Source: Phycisphaeraceae bacterium | Lineage (GTDB): Bacteria; Planctomycetota; Phycisphaerae; Phycisphaerales; Phycisphaeraceae | Length of the DNA: 64,000 bases | NCBI GenBank assembly: GCA_040222855.1 | Contig: JAVKCD010000019.1 | Location: 914,912-978,911, forward strand | Direction of reading: 5' to 3' | Part shown: positions 1 to 9,133 of the stretch, in pieces | Layout: each line of letters opens with the position of its first letter | How positions within the stretch are numbered: position 1 is the first letter of the stretch | The notes under the pieces: model-generated | Told to the model about the DNA's origin: nothing | Databases searched by the model: none | What the model saw: the letters and a program-made list of their open reading frames with translations, nothing else | Position numbers and translations under genes: made by a program

Positions 1-333
1 GTTGACCAGGCGACGCGAGAAGTAGATGTCCACCCCGTCCTCGAAGTAGACGTTGACCACCGACAGGCCGAAGTTGGAGATCGAACGGATTTTCTCGACA
101 CCCGGCAGGCCGAGCATCGCGGTTTCGACAGGATAGGTGACGAAGGCTTCGACCTCTTCGGGCGCTAGCCCCTCGGTCACGGTGAAGACCTGCACCAGGT
201 TGGGCGACACGTCGGGGAACGCGTCCACGGGCAGGCGGTTGTAGCTCCACCAACCGGCGGCCATCACCACTACGGCCAAGACCGCCATCAGCAGACGGTT
301 GTGGAGCGAATAGTCAATAAGTCGATCGATCAT
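1..333 (-). CDS. Heavy-metal RND efflux pump, inner-membrane subunit (CzcA/CusA type), N-terminal part only
   Basis: The reverse strand reads from an ATG at 333 to the window edge as 111 codons without a stop. The N terminus shows the HAE-RND pattern: a short cytoplasmic start (MIDRLIDYS), one hydrophobic helix (about residues 15-32), then periplasmic sequence with LPVDAFPDVSP, VQVFTVTEGLAPEEVE and YPVETAMLGLPGV, all hallmarks of CzcA/CusA proton-driven metal exporters. In such systems this protein forms the inner-membrane trimer that drives metal or periplasmic substrate through an adaptor to a TolC-like channel. It is the last visible gene of a minus-strand operon, 42 bp after the adaptor gene. 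The metal (Cu/Ag or Co/Zn/Cd) cannot be told from this fragment; the diagnostic fourth transmembrane helix is outside the window. Confidence 0.93.
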   Translation of the reverse strand, partial: MIDRLIDYSLHNRLLMAVLAVVVMAAGWWSYNRLPVDAFPDVSPNLVQVFTVTEGLAPEEVEAFVTYPVETAMLGLPGVEKIRSISNFGLSVVNVYFEDGVDIYFSRRLVN

Positions 334-375
334 GGGAGTCCTCGCTGCCGCGTCGTTGAGTGCGGCATGGTTGGT

Positions 376-1668
376 TTAGTGAGCGTGCCCGGCATGTTCC
401 AAGGCTCCGCGGTTCATCTCGGCCTTGAGGGCAAAGCCGTTTTCCACGACCACCCGCTCGCCGGTTTTCAGACCCGACAGCACCTCGGCAGTGTCGCCCG
501 TGCGTTGCCCGATCCGCACCGGCCGCGCCTCAAAGGCCCCGTCGTGCTCCACAAACACGGCCGTCTGCCCGTCGAGGTCCTGGATCGCCGAGATCGGCAC
601 GACCACTTTGGCCTGGCTCGAAGCCGTGGCGATTCGGCCGGTTACAAAGACGCCCGGACGCCAGACGCCGTCGGGGTTCGGAAGCACCACCCTGGCGTTG
701 GCCGTGCGGGTCCGTTCGTCCACGGCCGGGCTGACAAACGCCAGAGTCCCCGTCGCGTCGGGCAGGCCGTGTCCGAATTCGATGCGGACTTTTTGCCCGC
801 TCCGCACAGACATCAGCTCGCGTTGATGCACCGTGAGATCGACCCATACGCTCGACAGGTCCGCCACAACAAACGGCACCTCGTCGGGCTGATCGGACAC
901 GATTTCGCCGAGGGTCAGGTGCCGTTCAATCACGACCCCACCCAAGGGAGCACGCAGCTCGAATCGATCGAGCGCCGTGTTCTCGGCGGCGGCCAGGACC
1001 TTGAGCTGCTCATCCATCTGGCCCAGGGCGAGAAGGCTTTGCTCGGCCAGGTTCAAAGCAATCTCAGCCTCGCGGAACGCTTGACGCGCTTCGAGGACTT
1101 GCCGCTCGGTGCCGATACGGTCTTTGAGTAGCCGCTCGTCGCGGGATAAGGATTCACGGGCCAGCTCCAGCCGGGCTTGGGCCGCCAAGTACTCACTTCG
1201 CGCCGCGGCCAGCTCACGGCTGCCGAGGATCGCCATCACGTCGCCCGCGGCGACCTGATCGCCGACGCTGAAACGCACCTCACGCACTACGCCCGCCACG
1301 CTCGGCGTGACGTGTGCCAAGCGGTCCGCGTTGAACACGACCTCGCCTGGCAGGCTGGTGGTACGAGTGATTGTTCCGGGTCCAACGGGCGCGACGACGA
1401 TCCCGAAGTCCTTCATCATCGCCGGGCTGACCGTGAGGCCTTCTTCTTCCTCGCCGTGGTCGTGCCCGGCGTGTTCGTCCGCTTTGGCTTCGGCCTCGTG
1501 ATCGTGGCTCGCGTGTTCATCCGGTTCGTCGTCGTGCTCGGTTTCGGCGGCGTGGTCGTGGCCGTCGTGGTTATCTTGGGCCCCGACCGAGACGACCGAA
1601 GCGCCCATGAGGAAGACGACGACCGCCAGCCCGGCGAGCCAATGGGGGGAGGGGATAGAAAGTTTCAT
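376..1668 (-). CDS. RND efflux periplasmic adaptor subunit (CzcB/CusB type) with metal-binding-like N terminus
   Basis: This is a 430-aa membrane-fusion protein. A signal-type hydrophobic stretch (residues 12-30) is followed by an unusually acidic, histidine-rich segment (about 31-76) with repeated HDGHDH, HASHDH and HAGHDHGEEEE motifs that probably bind metal in the periplasm. Next come a barrel-sandwich half (VVREVRFSVGDQVAAGDVMA), a helical hairpin (about 155-225), the second half (LRAPLGGVVIERHLTLGEIV) and beta-barrel and membrane-proximal domains. The ATG at 1668 overlaps the stop of the upstream outer-membrane gene (ATGA), indicating translational coupling. It bridges the inner-membrane pump to the outer-membrane channel. 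Family assignment is firm; metal identity is not. Confidence 0.93.
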   Translation of the reverse strand: MKLSIPSPHWLAGLAVVVFLMGASVVSVGAQDNHDGHDHAAETEHDDEPDEHASHDHEAEAKADEHAGHDHGEEEEGLTVSPAMMKDFGIVVAPVGPGTITRTTSLPGEVVFNADRLAHVTPSVAGVVREVRFSVGDQVAAGDVMAILGSRELAAARSEYLAAQARLELARESLSRDERLLKDRIGTERQVLEARQAFREAEIALNLAEQSLLALGQMDEQLKVLAAAENTALDRFELRAPLGGVVIERHLTLGEIVSDQPDEVPFVVADLSSVWVDLTVHQRELMSVRSGQKVRIEFGHGLPDATGTLAFVSPAVDERTRTANARVVLPNPDGVWRPGVFVTGRIATASSQAKVVVPISAIQDLDGQTAVFVEHDGAFEARPVRIGQRTGDTAEVLSGLKTGERVVVENGFALKAEMNRGALEHAGHAH

Positions 1669-3062
1669 TGCGGTGTTTCCTGTGGCGTGATTGCAGAGTT
1701 GGACGGCGGCAGCGGGCTGCCGATCAGACCTTCGATCTCGGCGGCAGCCCCGTGGTATTCCGCCAGGGATTCGAGGTGCTGTTGACGTAGGTCAATGAGG
1801 GTGCGATCGGCGTCGAGCACGTCGATGAACCCGAGGTTGCCCCGGTCGAAAGCCTGTTGGATGTCCCGATAGGCGGCCTCGGCGGGGGGGAGGGCGTCGC
1901 TACGCAACGCGAGCGCCTCCGAACGGGCGTTGGCCAATCGGGCGTACGCGGCCGTCAATGTGGCGGTGAGCCGCAGCTCGATCGCACGCTGTTGGTTGCG
2001 GGCCGACGCCACGCCGAACCGAGCGGCCAGAATGTCCCCCTGGCGGCGGTCGAAGACCGGCAGCGGGATCGAGGCTCCCGCGACCAGGGCGGTGTCATCG
2101 CTTTCGTTGAACCATCGGAAGCCCAGGCCTGCGGTGAGGTCGGGCACCGCTTCGGCGCGGGCCAGCTCGGCCTCAGCCTGACGGCTGGCGATCTCGACCG
2201 CGTACCGGGCCACGTCGGGGTTCTGGCCAACGAGGGCGGTCAGCGCCTCGATCGTGGGGATCGGATCGACGTGTTCGAGGTCGCCTTGGACCTGCTCAAA
2301 CCGCGGTTCGTTGCTGCCCCAGGTCAGGGCCAAACGAACGCGGGCGGTTTCTAACTCCCGTGTCGCGCGTTGGTGTTCGATCCGGGCCAGAGCCACCGGC
2401 ACGGCGGCCCGCGACTGTTCGACGGCCGCGGCGTCTCCCGCAGCCACACGACGCTCGATGGAGTTGCTCACTCGCTCGGCCAGAGCTAGGGAATCTTGGG
2501 CCAACTCGGCCCGCTTCTGGGCCGCCAGCAGATCGATGTAGCGCTGCGTGACTTCGGTCAATAGCGCAATCCGGGCGGCTTCGTAGTCCCAGCCGACCAA
2601 TCGGCCTTCGAGTTCCGCGAGCGCTTGTCGGCGGCGGACGTCGCCGCCCAAAGGGAATGTCTGGCTGAGGCTGAGTGTCGCCTCGGCCCCGTCTACGCCG
2701 TCCAGCTCGTCGCTCCCGGCGAAGTTTTCCAGCTCGAAACCCAGCTCGGGGTTTTGCCAGAGCCCGGCTTGCACCACGCGGGCTTCGGCCGCTCGGATGT
2801 CGTAAGCAAAGCCCGACAACTCCGGGTTGCTCCGCAGGGACGCGGCGATCGCGTGGGCGAGCGTAAGGTCACCTGCCGGTTCGACCGCGTCGGGTCCAGG
2901 CCGCACGTCGTCGCTTGGCGGCCGTGGATCGGGGCGAAACGTCGCCACCTCCCGCGCTAGGGGCCGCGCTTCTGGGTAAAGGTTTTTGTCAAACGGGTGG
3001 GACGCGCAACCGCTGATCCCGAGGAGGGCGGTACTAACCGCCAAGCCGCACCAATGGCGCAT
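1665..3062 (-). CDS. TolC/CzcC-family outer-membrane efflux lipoprotein
   Basis: The protein has 465 aa from the ATG at 3062. That start is preferred over an upstream in-frame ATG at 3092 because a purine-rich Shine-Dalgarno (AAAGGAAA) lies 7 bases before it and because it gives a clean lipoprotein signal (MRHWCGLAVSTALLGISGC). The body has the duplicated OEP pattern with long helical segments such as LTLAHAIAASLRSNPEL, WQNPELGFELENF and FIDVLDADRTLIDLRQQHL, typical of heavy-metal CzcC/CusC channels. It supplies the outer-membrane duct of the tripartite pump and is translationally coupled to the adaptor gene downstream. Confidence 0.93.
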   Translation of the reverse strand: MRHWCGLAVSTALLGISGCASHPFDKNLYPEARPLAREVATFRPDPRPPSDDVRPGPDAVEPAGDLTLAHAIAASLRSNPELSGFAYDIRAAEARVVQAGLWQNPELGFELENFAGSDELDGVDGAEATLSLSQTFPLGGDVRRRQALAELEGRLVGWDYEAARIALLTEVTQRYIDLLAAQKRAELAQDSLALAERVSNSIERRVAAGDAAAVEQSRAAVPVALARIEHQRATRELETARVRLALTWGSNEPRFEQVQGDLEHVDPIPTIEALTALVGQNPDVARYAVEIASRQAEAELARAEAVPDLTAGLGFRWFNESDDTALVAGASIPLPVFDRRQGDILAARFGVASARNQQRAIELRLTATLTAAYARLANARSEALALRSDALPPAEAAYRDIQQAFDRGNLGFIDVLDADRTLIDLRQQHLESLAEYHGAAAEIEGLIGSPLPPSNSAITPQETPQ

Positions 3063-3153
3063 GGCATTTTCCTTTCGCTGTTTTTTGGGCAAACCAACAA
3101 GCCGCCGACCGACGGCCGGGGCATTGTTTACAAGGTAAAAATGGCTTGCAACG

Positions 3154-3561
3154 CTAGACTAACAGCACGATGCTGCGCAGCGCAAGTGAATATCGCGTGC
3201 CGGGAACCGGCACAGCGGGAAGGCTGCTAAGACACAGATCGGTTCGCAGCTCGATGTCGTCGAGGACGAATAAAACTTGCGGGATGGGCTCGGAAGACGA
3301 AGGGCCGATTAGGTCGATCCGGTCCCGGATCAAGGCCTCGGCGACCCAATCCAGAGCGGTGTCCTCGCACCCCGGATCACCGAGCTGCTCGTGGGCTTCG
3401 GTGTGTCGCTCAATGCCGTTGTGTTCAGGGTGGGCCACCTCGATCATCGTGTGGCCGTCGGCCGCGAGGCAGTTCACCCAGAGGCCGCCGGGCATCAGCA
3501 CCGTCGCGACGACCGCGAGGTACGCCAGCACGCGTCCCAGGTTATTTCGAGTAGAGCCCAT
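3154..3561 (-). CDS. Small exported protein associated with the metal-efflux operon, unknown function
   Basis: The product has 135 aa with one N-terminal hydrophobic segment (about residues 9-30, VLAYLAVVATVLMPGGLWV), then a soluble part with two paired cysteines (NCLAADGH, DPGCEDTA, TDLCLSS) and several His/Glu residues, ending SLALRSIVLLV. I recall similar short proteins preceding RND metal-efflux genes in planctomycetes and verrucomicrobia, but I cannot name a family. It is the first gene of the minus-strand operon, 91 bp before the outer-membrane factor. A periplasmic metal-handling or accessory role is inferred from context only. Confidence 0.7.
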   Translation of the reverse strand: MGSTRNNLGRVLAYLAVVATVLMPGGLWVNCLAADGHTMIEVAHPEHNGIERHTEAHEQLGDPGCEDTALDWVAEALIRDRIDLIGPSSSEPIPQVLFVLDDIELRTDLCLSSLPAVPVPGTRYSLALRSIVLLV

Positions 3562-4113
3562 ACGCTTGTCACTCTATCAATACACGTTCCGACCCGCAAA
3601 GATTCGATAGTCCAATGAGCAGATCTAGGTCAATTGAACATAATATCTATCTGGGGACGTGTAAATGCATAGCCAGCCTTGTTTTATCGAGAAACTGAAG
3701 ACTTCTGCTTATCAACTGCTCATCTCCACTCCCGTGGAGGCTGATTTTCGCTTCTGGCCGAGACGAACGCTTCGATCGCTCGGCATGAGATTCATGTACT
3801 CGCTTGGATTCCCCCGTAGTTCGAGAGGGCCAGAACTCTCTCGCGAGAACCGAAGTGCTGGTCTTGGCGTGGACCGCTGACCGGCAGGCGGGTGACTCCC
3901 CAGCGGATTTTCTGCTCTGACCGATCGCTGCAACCTAGGACAATCTAGTGCTTTCGTCGTTATTCACGCGACCCGGTCCTAGGCCTGTTGGGCATTTGAA
4001 CTTGGATGCTTGTGGTCGATAGGCTGCCGTTAAGCGATAAGCTCAATGAGCCCGTTTCTGCAGGAACCTCACTTTGCTAAGGTGATTGGCTCCTAGAGCC
4101 CCCGGGGTCACGC
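3562..4113. other. 552-bp intergenic region between the efflux operon and the defence operon
   Basis: No convincing gene is seen. It must hold the divergent promoters of the minus-strand efflux operon and the plus-strand restriction operon. It is noticeably more AT-rich than its flanks (for example around 3600-3720). A 71-codon open frame at 3665-3880 lacks a ribosome-binding site and any recognisable motif. I looked here for a copy of the tRNA-Gly 3' sequence that would mark the left end of element 1 and found none. Confidence 0.6.
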
Positions 4114-7100
4114 ATGCCCGATTTCTTCAAGTCGCCGATCCTGAACTCGCCCTACGACTACCCCAGCCAGCACTGGGAGCTCGATGAGGCGGGCCAGCCA
4201 ACATCCAGAACCCTCGACGAGCGGCGTCGCGCGGATTTCATCACGCCGATCCCGAAGGCCAAGAAACAGGGCAAGAAGAAGTCGAAGCAGGCCGCGATCG
4301 TCTTCGATGAGGCGACGCAGGTCGGCTCGGACGGCCAGAAGTACGAGAAGACTGCCCAGACGATCAACGCCCTCCGCCAGCGGGTAGATGCCTGGCGGGC
4401 CGAGCCTGACCCTAATTCTTGGGGGGTCACCCCGGAGACTGCACGCCTGCTGAAGCACTGGCGGTCTCACGCGTTTACCGACATCCGCCCCTTCTTCTGT
4501 CAGATCGAGGCCGTCGAGACCGCGATCTGGCTAACCGAGGTGGCTCCTAACCGCCCCGCAGAGAAACGCACGTTCATCGACTACCTGGACGACGCCAACG
4601 AGAGCGCGAATCCGGGTCTGCCGCGGCTCGCGCTCAAGCTCGCCACGGGTGCCGGCAAGACCACGGTGATGGCCATGCTCATCGCTTGGCAGACAATCAA
4701 CGCCGTCAGGCGGCCGAACCGCAAGAACTTCACGCGTGGGTTTCTGGTGGTCGCCCCGGGCATCACGATCAAAGACCGGCTCCGGGTGCTCCAGCCCAAT
4801 GACCCCGACAGCTACTACAAGACGCGTGAGCTGGTGCCGACTGACATGCTCCCGGACCTGCTCAAGGCCCAGATCGTCATCACCAACTATCACGCCTTCA
4901 AGCTGCGCGAGCAGACCGATGTCTCCAAGGGCACCCGAGCGGCCATCGAGGGCTGGCGTGGCGAGTCGATGCAGACAACCGAGACCGAGGGCCAGATGCT
5001 CCAACGGGTCATGCCCGGTCTCATGGGGATGAAGAACGTCGTGGTGCTCAACGACGAGGCGCACCACTGCTACCGCGAGAAACCCGGCGACCCGGACGAG
5101 GAGACCGATCTGAAGGGTGACGACAAGGCCGAGGCCGAGACCAACGCCAAGGCCGCTCGCCTCTGGATCAACGGCCTGGAGGCCGTGAAGCAAAAGCTCG
5201 GGATTCGGCGGATCTTCGACCTCTCCGCCACCCCCTTCTTCCTGCGTGGGTCCGGCTACGCCGAGGGCACCCTGTTCCCCTGGACCATGAGCGACTTTTC
5301 GCTGATGGACGCCATCGAGTGCGGCATCGTCAAGCTCCCCCGCGTCCCCGTCGCGGACAACAGCATCCTCAAGAAGCACAACTACAACCAGAGCGACATG
5401 CCGATGTTCCGAGTCCTCTGGGAGCACATCGGCAAGCACATGCCCAAGGGCAACCGGACGACCACCAAGGGCTTGACGCCGGAGAAACTCGAGACGCCGC
5501 TGATCACGGCCCTGGACGCCCTTCATGGCCACTACGCCAAGACCTTCGACCTCTGGCAGCAAGAGGGCATCAAGTCCCCGCCCTGCTTCATCATCGTCTG
5601 CAACAACACCGCCTCGTCCAAGCTGATCTACGACTTCATCGCCGGCTACGAGCGCGAGAACGAGGACGGGAGCACGACCCACGTTCCGGGACGTTTCGAG
5701 CTCTTCCAGAACCACGACGAGCACGGCAACCCGCTCGCCCGTCCGCGGACCCTGCTGATCGACAGCGAGCAGCTGGAGTCGGGTGAAGCTCTGGACAGCA
5801 ACTTCCGCAAGATCGCCGCGACCGAGATCGAGCAGTTCCGCAAAGAGATCATTGAGCGGACCGGCAATCGGGCCGAGGCCGACCGCATCATCAACGACGA
5901 CGCCGCAGTGCTCCGCGAGGTCATGAACACCGTGGGCAAGCCCGGCCGCCTGGGTGGCGACATCCGGTGCGTGGTCTCGGTCTCGATGCTCACCGAGGGC
6001 TGGGACGCCAACACGGTCACCCACATCCTCGGCGTGCGGGCCTTCAAGACCCAGCTGCTCTGCGAGCAGGTCATCGGCCGCGCCCTTCGCCGGCAATCCT
6101 ACGAGCTCAACGAAGAGGGCCTGTTCAACGTCGAGTACGCCGACATCCTGGGCATCCCCTTCGACTTCACCGCCAAGCCCGTGGTCGCCCCGCCGCAGAA
6201 GCCCCGCGAGACAGTCCATGTAAAGGCAGTCCGCCCCGAGCGTGACCACCTGGAGATCACCTTCCCCCGGGTTCAGGGCTATCGCGTCGAGTTGCCCGAT
6301 GACCGGCTCGAAGCGGAGTTCACGGACAACTCGACCTACGAGCTCACCCCCGAGGCGATCGGGCCCTCGATCACCGAGGTCCAGGGGATCATCGGCGAGG
6401 GCGCAAGCCTCGATCTGGGCCACACAGAGGACCTGCGTCGCTCCACGATCCTCCTGCGCCTCACCAACCACCTCATGAGGTCGAAGTTCCGGGACGGCGA
6501 CGGCGACATCAAGATCCATCTCTTCGGTGATCTCAAGCGCATCACCCGGCAGTGGCTCGACCACCACCTGGTCTGCCGGGGCAACACCTACCCGGCCCAG
6601 ATCCTCTACCCGCAGATGGCCGATATCGCCTGCAATCGGATCAACGACGCCATTGTCAAACGGTTCGCCGGCGAGAGGGCCGTTAAGGCCGTTCTCGACC
6701 CCTACGTCCCCTCGGGTACGACGGCCGCGGTCAACTTCAACACCTCCAAGACCGAGCGATACGACACCTCAGGCCCGCCCCCGAAGTGCCATGTGAACTG
6801 GGTCGTGCTCGACAGCGACTGGGAGGCGGAGTTCTGCCGCGTCGCCGAGGCCCACCCCCGTGTGCACAGCTACGTCAAGAACCACAACCTCGGCTTTGAG
6901 GTGCCCTACCTCACGGGCCCCGACCCCAGAAAGTACCGCCCGGACTTCATCGTCCGCATCGACGACGGCCGAGGTGAGGACGACCTGCTTAACCTCGTCG
7001 TCGAGATCAAGGGCTACCGGGGCGAGGACGCCAAGGAGAAGGCCAACGCTATGACCGCCCGCTGGGTTCCCGGTGTCAACAACCTGGGCGGCTTCGGCCG

Positions 7101-7233
7101 CTGGGCCTTCGCCGAGTTCTGCGACCCCTGGGATATGCAGATGGATTTTGCGGCGGAGGTTGAGAAGTACTTCAACGACATGATCGATTCAACGCTCTCA
7201 AGCACCATCAAGACGGGGGCTACGGATGTTTGA
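4114..7233 (+). CDS. Type III-like restriction endonuclease subunit (SF2 helicase plus PD-(D/E)XK nuclease)
   Basis: A 1,039-aa protein with SF2 helicase motifs: Walker A ATGAGKT at residues 177-183, a motif Ia-like APGITIKDR, DEAH at 312-315, motif III SATPF, and a C-terminal helicase lobe with TEGWDANTVTHILG and QVIGRALRR. Near the C terminus, PDFIV (about 943-947) and VVEIKGYRG (about 962-970) form a PD-(D/E)XK nuclease signature. This architecture matches Res subunits of type III systems, specifically the long BPTD_3080-like branch. It would translocate on and cut DNA unmethylated by the methyltransferase encoded at 9134. Its stop overlaps the next gene by 8 bp. It opens the five-gene operon. 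Confidence 0.9.
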   Translation: MPDFFKSPILNSPYDYPSQHWELDEAGQPTSRTLDERRRADFITPIPKAKKQGKKKSKQAAIVFDEATQVGSDGQKYEKTAQTINALRQRVDAWRAEPDPNSWGVTPETARLLKHWRSHAFTDIRPFFCQIEAVETAIWLTEVAPNRPAEKRTFIDYLDDANESANPGLPRLALKLATGAGKTTVMAMLIAWQTINAVRRPNRKNFTRGFLVVAPGITIKDRLRVLQPNDPDSYYKTRELVPTDMLPDLLKAQIVITNYHAFKLREQTDVSKGTRAAIEGWRGESMQTTETEGQMLQRVMPGLMGMKNVVVLNDEAHHCYREKPGDPDEETDLKGDDKAEAETNAKAARLWINGLEAVKQKLGIRRIFDLSATPFFLRGSGYAEGTLFPWTMSDFSLMDAIECGIVKLPRVPVADNSILKKHNYNQSDMPMFRVLWEHIGKHMPKGNRTTTKGLTPEKLETPLITALDALHGHYAKTFDLWQQEGIKSPPCFIIVCNNTASSKLIYDFIAGYERENEDGSTTHVPGRFELFQNHDEHGNPLARPRTLLIDSEQLESGEALDSNFRKIAATEIEQFRKEIIERTGNRAEADRIINDDAAVLREVMNTVGKPGRLGGDIRCVVSVSMLTEGWDANTVTHILGVRAFKTQLLCEQVIGRALRRQSYELNEEGLFNVEYADILGIPFDFTAKPVVAPPQKPRETVHVKAVRPERDHLEITFPRVQGYRVELPDDRLEAEFTDNSTYELTPEAIGPSITEVQGIIGEGASLDLGHTEDLRRSTILLRLTNHLMRSKFRDGDGDIKIHLFGDLKRITRQWLDHHLVCRGNTYPAQILYPQMADIACNRINDAIVKRFAGERAVKAVLDPYVPSGTTAAVNFNTSKTERYDTSGPPPKCHVNWVVLDSDWEAEFCRVAEAHPRVHSYVKNHNLGFEVPYLTGPDPRKYRPDFIVRIDDGRGEDDLLNLVVEIKGYRGEDAKEKANAMTARWVPGVNNLGGFGRWAFAEFCDPWDMQMDFAAEVEKYFNDMIDSTLSSTIKTGATDV

Positions 7234-9118
7234 TTCCACCAAGGAAGACCTCAAGGACATCCTCAAGAAGGTCGACGAGGGCAAGCTCCAGCTCCCTGAC
7301 TTTCAGCGCGACTACGTCTGGGGTGAGGATGATGTTAAGAGCCTGATCGCTTCGATCGCCAAGGGCTTCCCCGTGGGGGCGTTGCTCACGCTGGAGACTG
7401 GCGGGGAGGTCCACTTCAAACCGCGCGTCCTCTCCGGGGCACCCGATCGCGGCCAGGACCCCGAGGAACTGCTTCTCGACGGCCAGCAGCGGATCACGAG
7501 CCTGTATCAGGCGCTTCACGCCGACAGCCCCATGAAGACCAAGACGGCCAAGGGCGTCCAAGTGGAGCGGTATTTCTTCATCAACATCGAGAAGGCCGTC
7601 GCCAACGCAGCGGACATCGAGGATGCCATTGTCGGCGTGCCAGCCGACCGAGTGCTCCGCCGGGACTTCGGTCGCGAAGTTGTCCTCGATCTCTCGGAGC
7701 GCACGGCCCAGTTCGAGCAGAACCTGTTTCCCCTGAACCAGGTCTTCGACCGCGATGACTGGATCTACGACTGGCGCGACCATGCTCGCGCTCAGAACCG
7801 CGATATCGACGAACTCGAGCGCCCCTTCGTCCGTGGCGTGATCGACGCCATCGAGCGCTACAAGATGCCGATCATCCGGCTGGACAAGCGCAACAGCCGG
7901 GAGGCCATCTGCCTGGTCTTCGAGAAGGTCAACGTCGGCGGTAAGAAGCTGGACGCCTTCGAACTGGTTACCGCGGTCTACGCCGGGGAGGGTTTCGACC
8001 TCCGGCATGACTGGCTGGGGCCGACGGGCCGCCCCGAGGAGGGGCGTCGTGGCCGTCTGCACGGGGGCGCTACCCCGCGTCGCGTCCTGAAGCACATCGG
8101 CAGCGTCGACTTCCTCCAGGCCTGCACGGTCCTGCATACCCGGGGCCGCCGTCTCGAGGCCGAAGCTCAAGGCAAGCAGGGTGCCGATCTCCCCTATGTC
8201 ACCTGCAAGCGTGACGCCCTGCTTGCGTTGCCCCTTGTTGCCTACAAACAGCACGCCGACGATGTCGAGGAGGGCTTCATCCAGGCCGCCCAGTTCCTCA
8301 ATGAGCTGAAGATCGTCCTCGATCCCGATGTCCCCTACCCGCCGCAGCTCGTGGCTCTGTCGGGCATGTTCTCCGTCCTCGGCGACCGCGCCCACAACGC
8401 CGCCATCCGGGAGAAGCTTCGCAAGTGGTTCTGGTGCGTCGCCCTCGGCGAACAGTACGGCTCGAGCACCGAGAGCAAGATCGCCCGCGACATCCAGGAG
8501 ATGGCCGGCTGGATCCTCGATGAGGGTGATCTGCCCCGCTCGATCGACGAGGCCATCTTCCAGCAAGACCGTTTGTACACCCTGCGCAGCCGCAAGTCGG
8601 CGGCTTACAAGGCCATCTCGGCCCTGCTCATGACGCGCGGGTGCCAGGACTTCATCTCCGGCCAGGGCTTCGAGTTGATGACCTTCCATGAGGCCAAGGT
8701 CGACATCCATCACATCTTCCCCCAAGCGTGGTGCAAGAAGCAGGGGATCGATCGCAAACGCTACGACGCGATCGTCAACAAGGCCCCGCTCTCGGCGAAG
8801 TCGAACCGCATCATCGGCGGCCGTGCGCCCTCGGTGTATCTCAAGACCATCGAGTCCGCCCATGGCCTGACCACTGACCAGCTCGACGCCATCCTCCGCA
8901 CCCACCTCATCGAGCCTGAACTGCTCCGGAATGATGATTTCGAGGGCTTTATGGCCTCTCGCACCGAGGCTCTGACGGGTCTCATCGAGCAGGCCCTCGG
9001 CAAGCCGGTCGTCCGCAGCCAGGGGCACGACGAACCCGAACTCGACATCGACGACGACGAAGATCTGATGGAGGCGTACGAAAGCGACGCAGCTCGCGAG
9101 GACCTCCAAGTCTCCTGA
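7226..9118 (+). CDS. DUF262 (ParB/GmrS-like NTPase) - HNH nuclease protein
   Basis: A 630-aa protein. The N terminus carries DUF262 landmarks: LPDFQRDYVW (residues 23-32), GFPVGALLTLE, and LLLDGQQRITSLY with DGQQR at 85-89. DUF262 is the nucleotide-dependent GmrS-like module. A later stretch, VDIHHIFPQAWCKKQG (about 491-506), is an HNH/DUF1524-type nuclease motif with the paired histidines present, followed by NKAPLSAKSNRIIGGR. Such proteins resemble GmrSD type IV enzymes that attack modified DNA, and DUF262 proteins also occur beside methyltransferases in defence loci. Here it sits between Res and Mod: 8-bp overlap upstream, 15 bp to the next gene. Its target cannot be read from sequence. 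Confidence 0.87.
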   Translation: MFDSTKEDLKDILKKVDEGKLQLPDFQRDYVWGEDDVKSLIASIAKGFPVGALLTLETGGEVHFKPRVLSGAPDRGQDPEELLLDGQQRITSLYQALHADSPMKTKTAKGVQVERYFFINIEKAVANAADIEDAIVGVPADRVLRRDFGREVVLDLSERTAQFEQNLFPLNQVFDRDDWIYDWRDHARAQNRDIDELERPFVRGVIDAIERYKMPIIRLDKRNSREAICLVFEKVNVGGKKLDAFELVTAVYAGEGFDLRHDWLGPTGRPEEGRRGRLHGGATPRRVLKHIGSVDFLQACTVLHTRGRRLEAEAQGKQGADLPYVTCKRDALLALPLVAYKQHADDVEEGFIQAAQFLNELKIVLDPDVPYPPQLVALSGMFSVLGDRAHNAAIREKLRKWFWCVALGEQYGSSTESKIARDIQEMAGWILDEGDLPRSIDEAIFQQDRLYTLRSRKSAAYKAISALLMTRGCQDFISGQGFELMTFHEAKVDIHHIFPQAWCKKQGIDRKRYDAIVNKAPLSAKSNRIIGGRAPSVYLKTIESAHGLTTDQLDAILRTHLIEPELLRNDDFEGFMASRTEALTGLIEQALGKPVVRSQGHDEPELDIDDDEDLMEAYESDAAREDLQVS

Positions 9119-9133
9119 GGACGCGAACCATCC

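Noticed and set aside
3665-3880. 71-codon frame in the first intergenic region
   Set aside because: No ribosome-binding site, no motif and AT-rich composition; not supported as a gene.
4531-6567. A 678-codon open frame on the minus strand
   Set aside because: It is antisense to the restriction subunit, whose motifs are unmistakable. Codon bias of GC-rich genes creates long antisense frames; the translation is Val/Asp/Leu-rich with no motifs.
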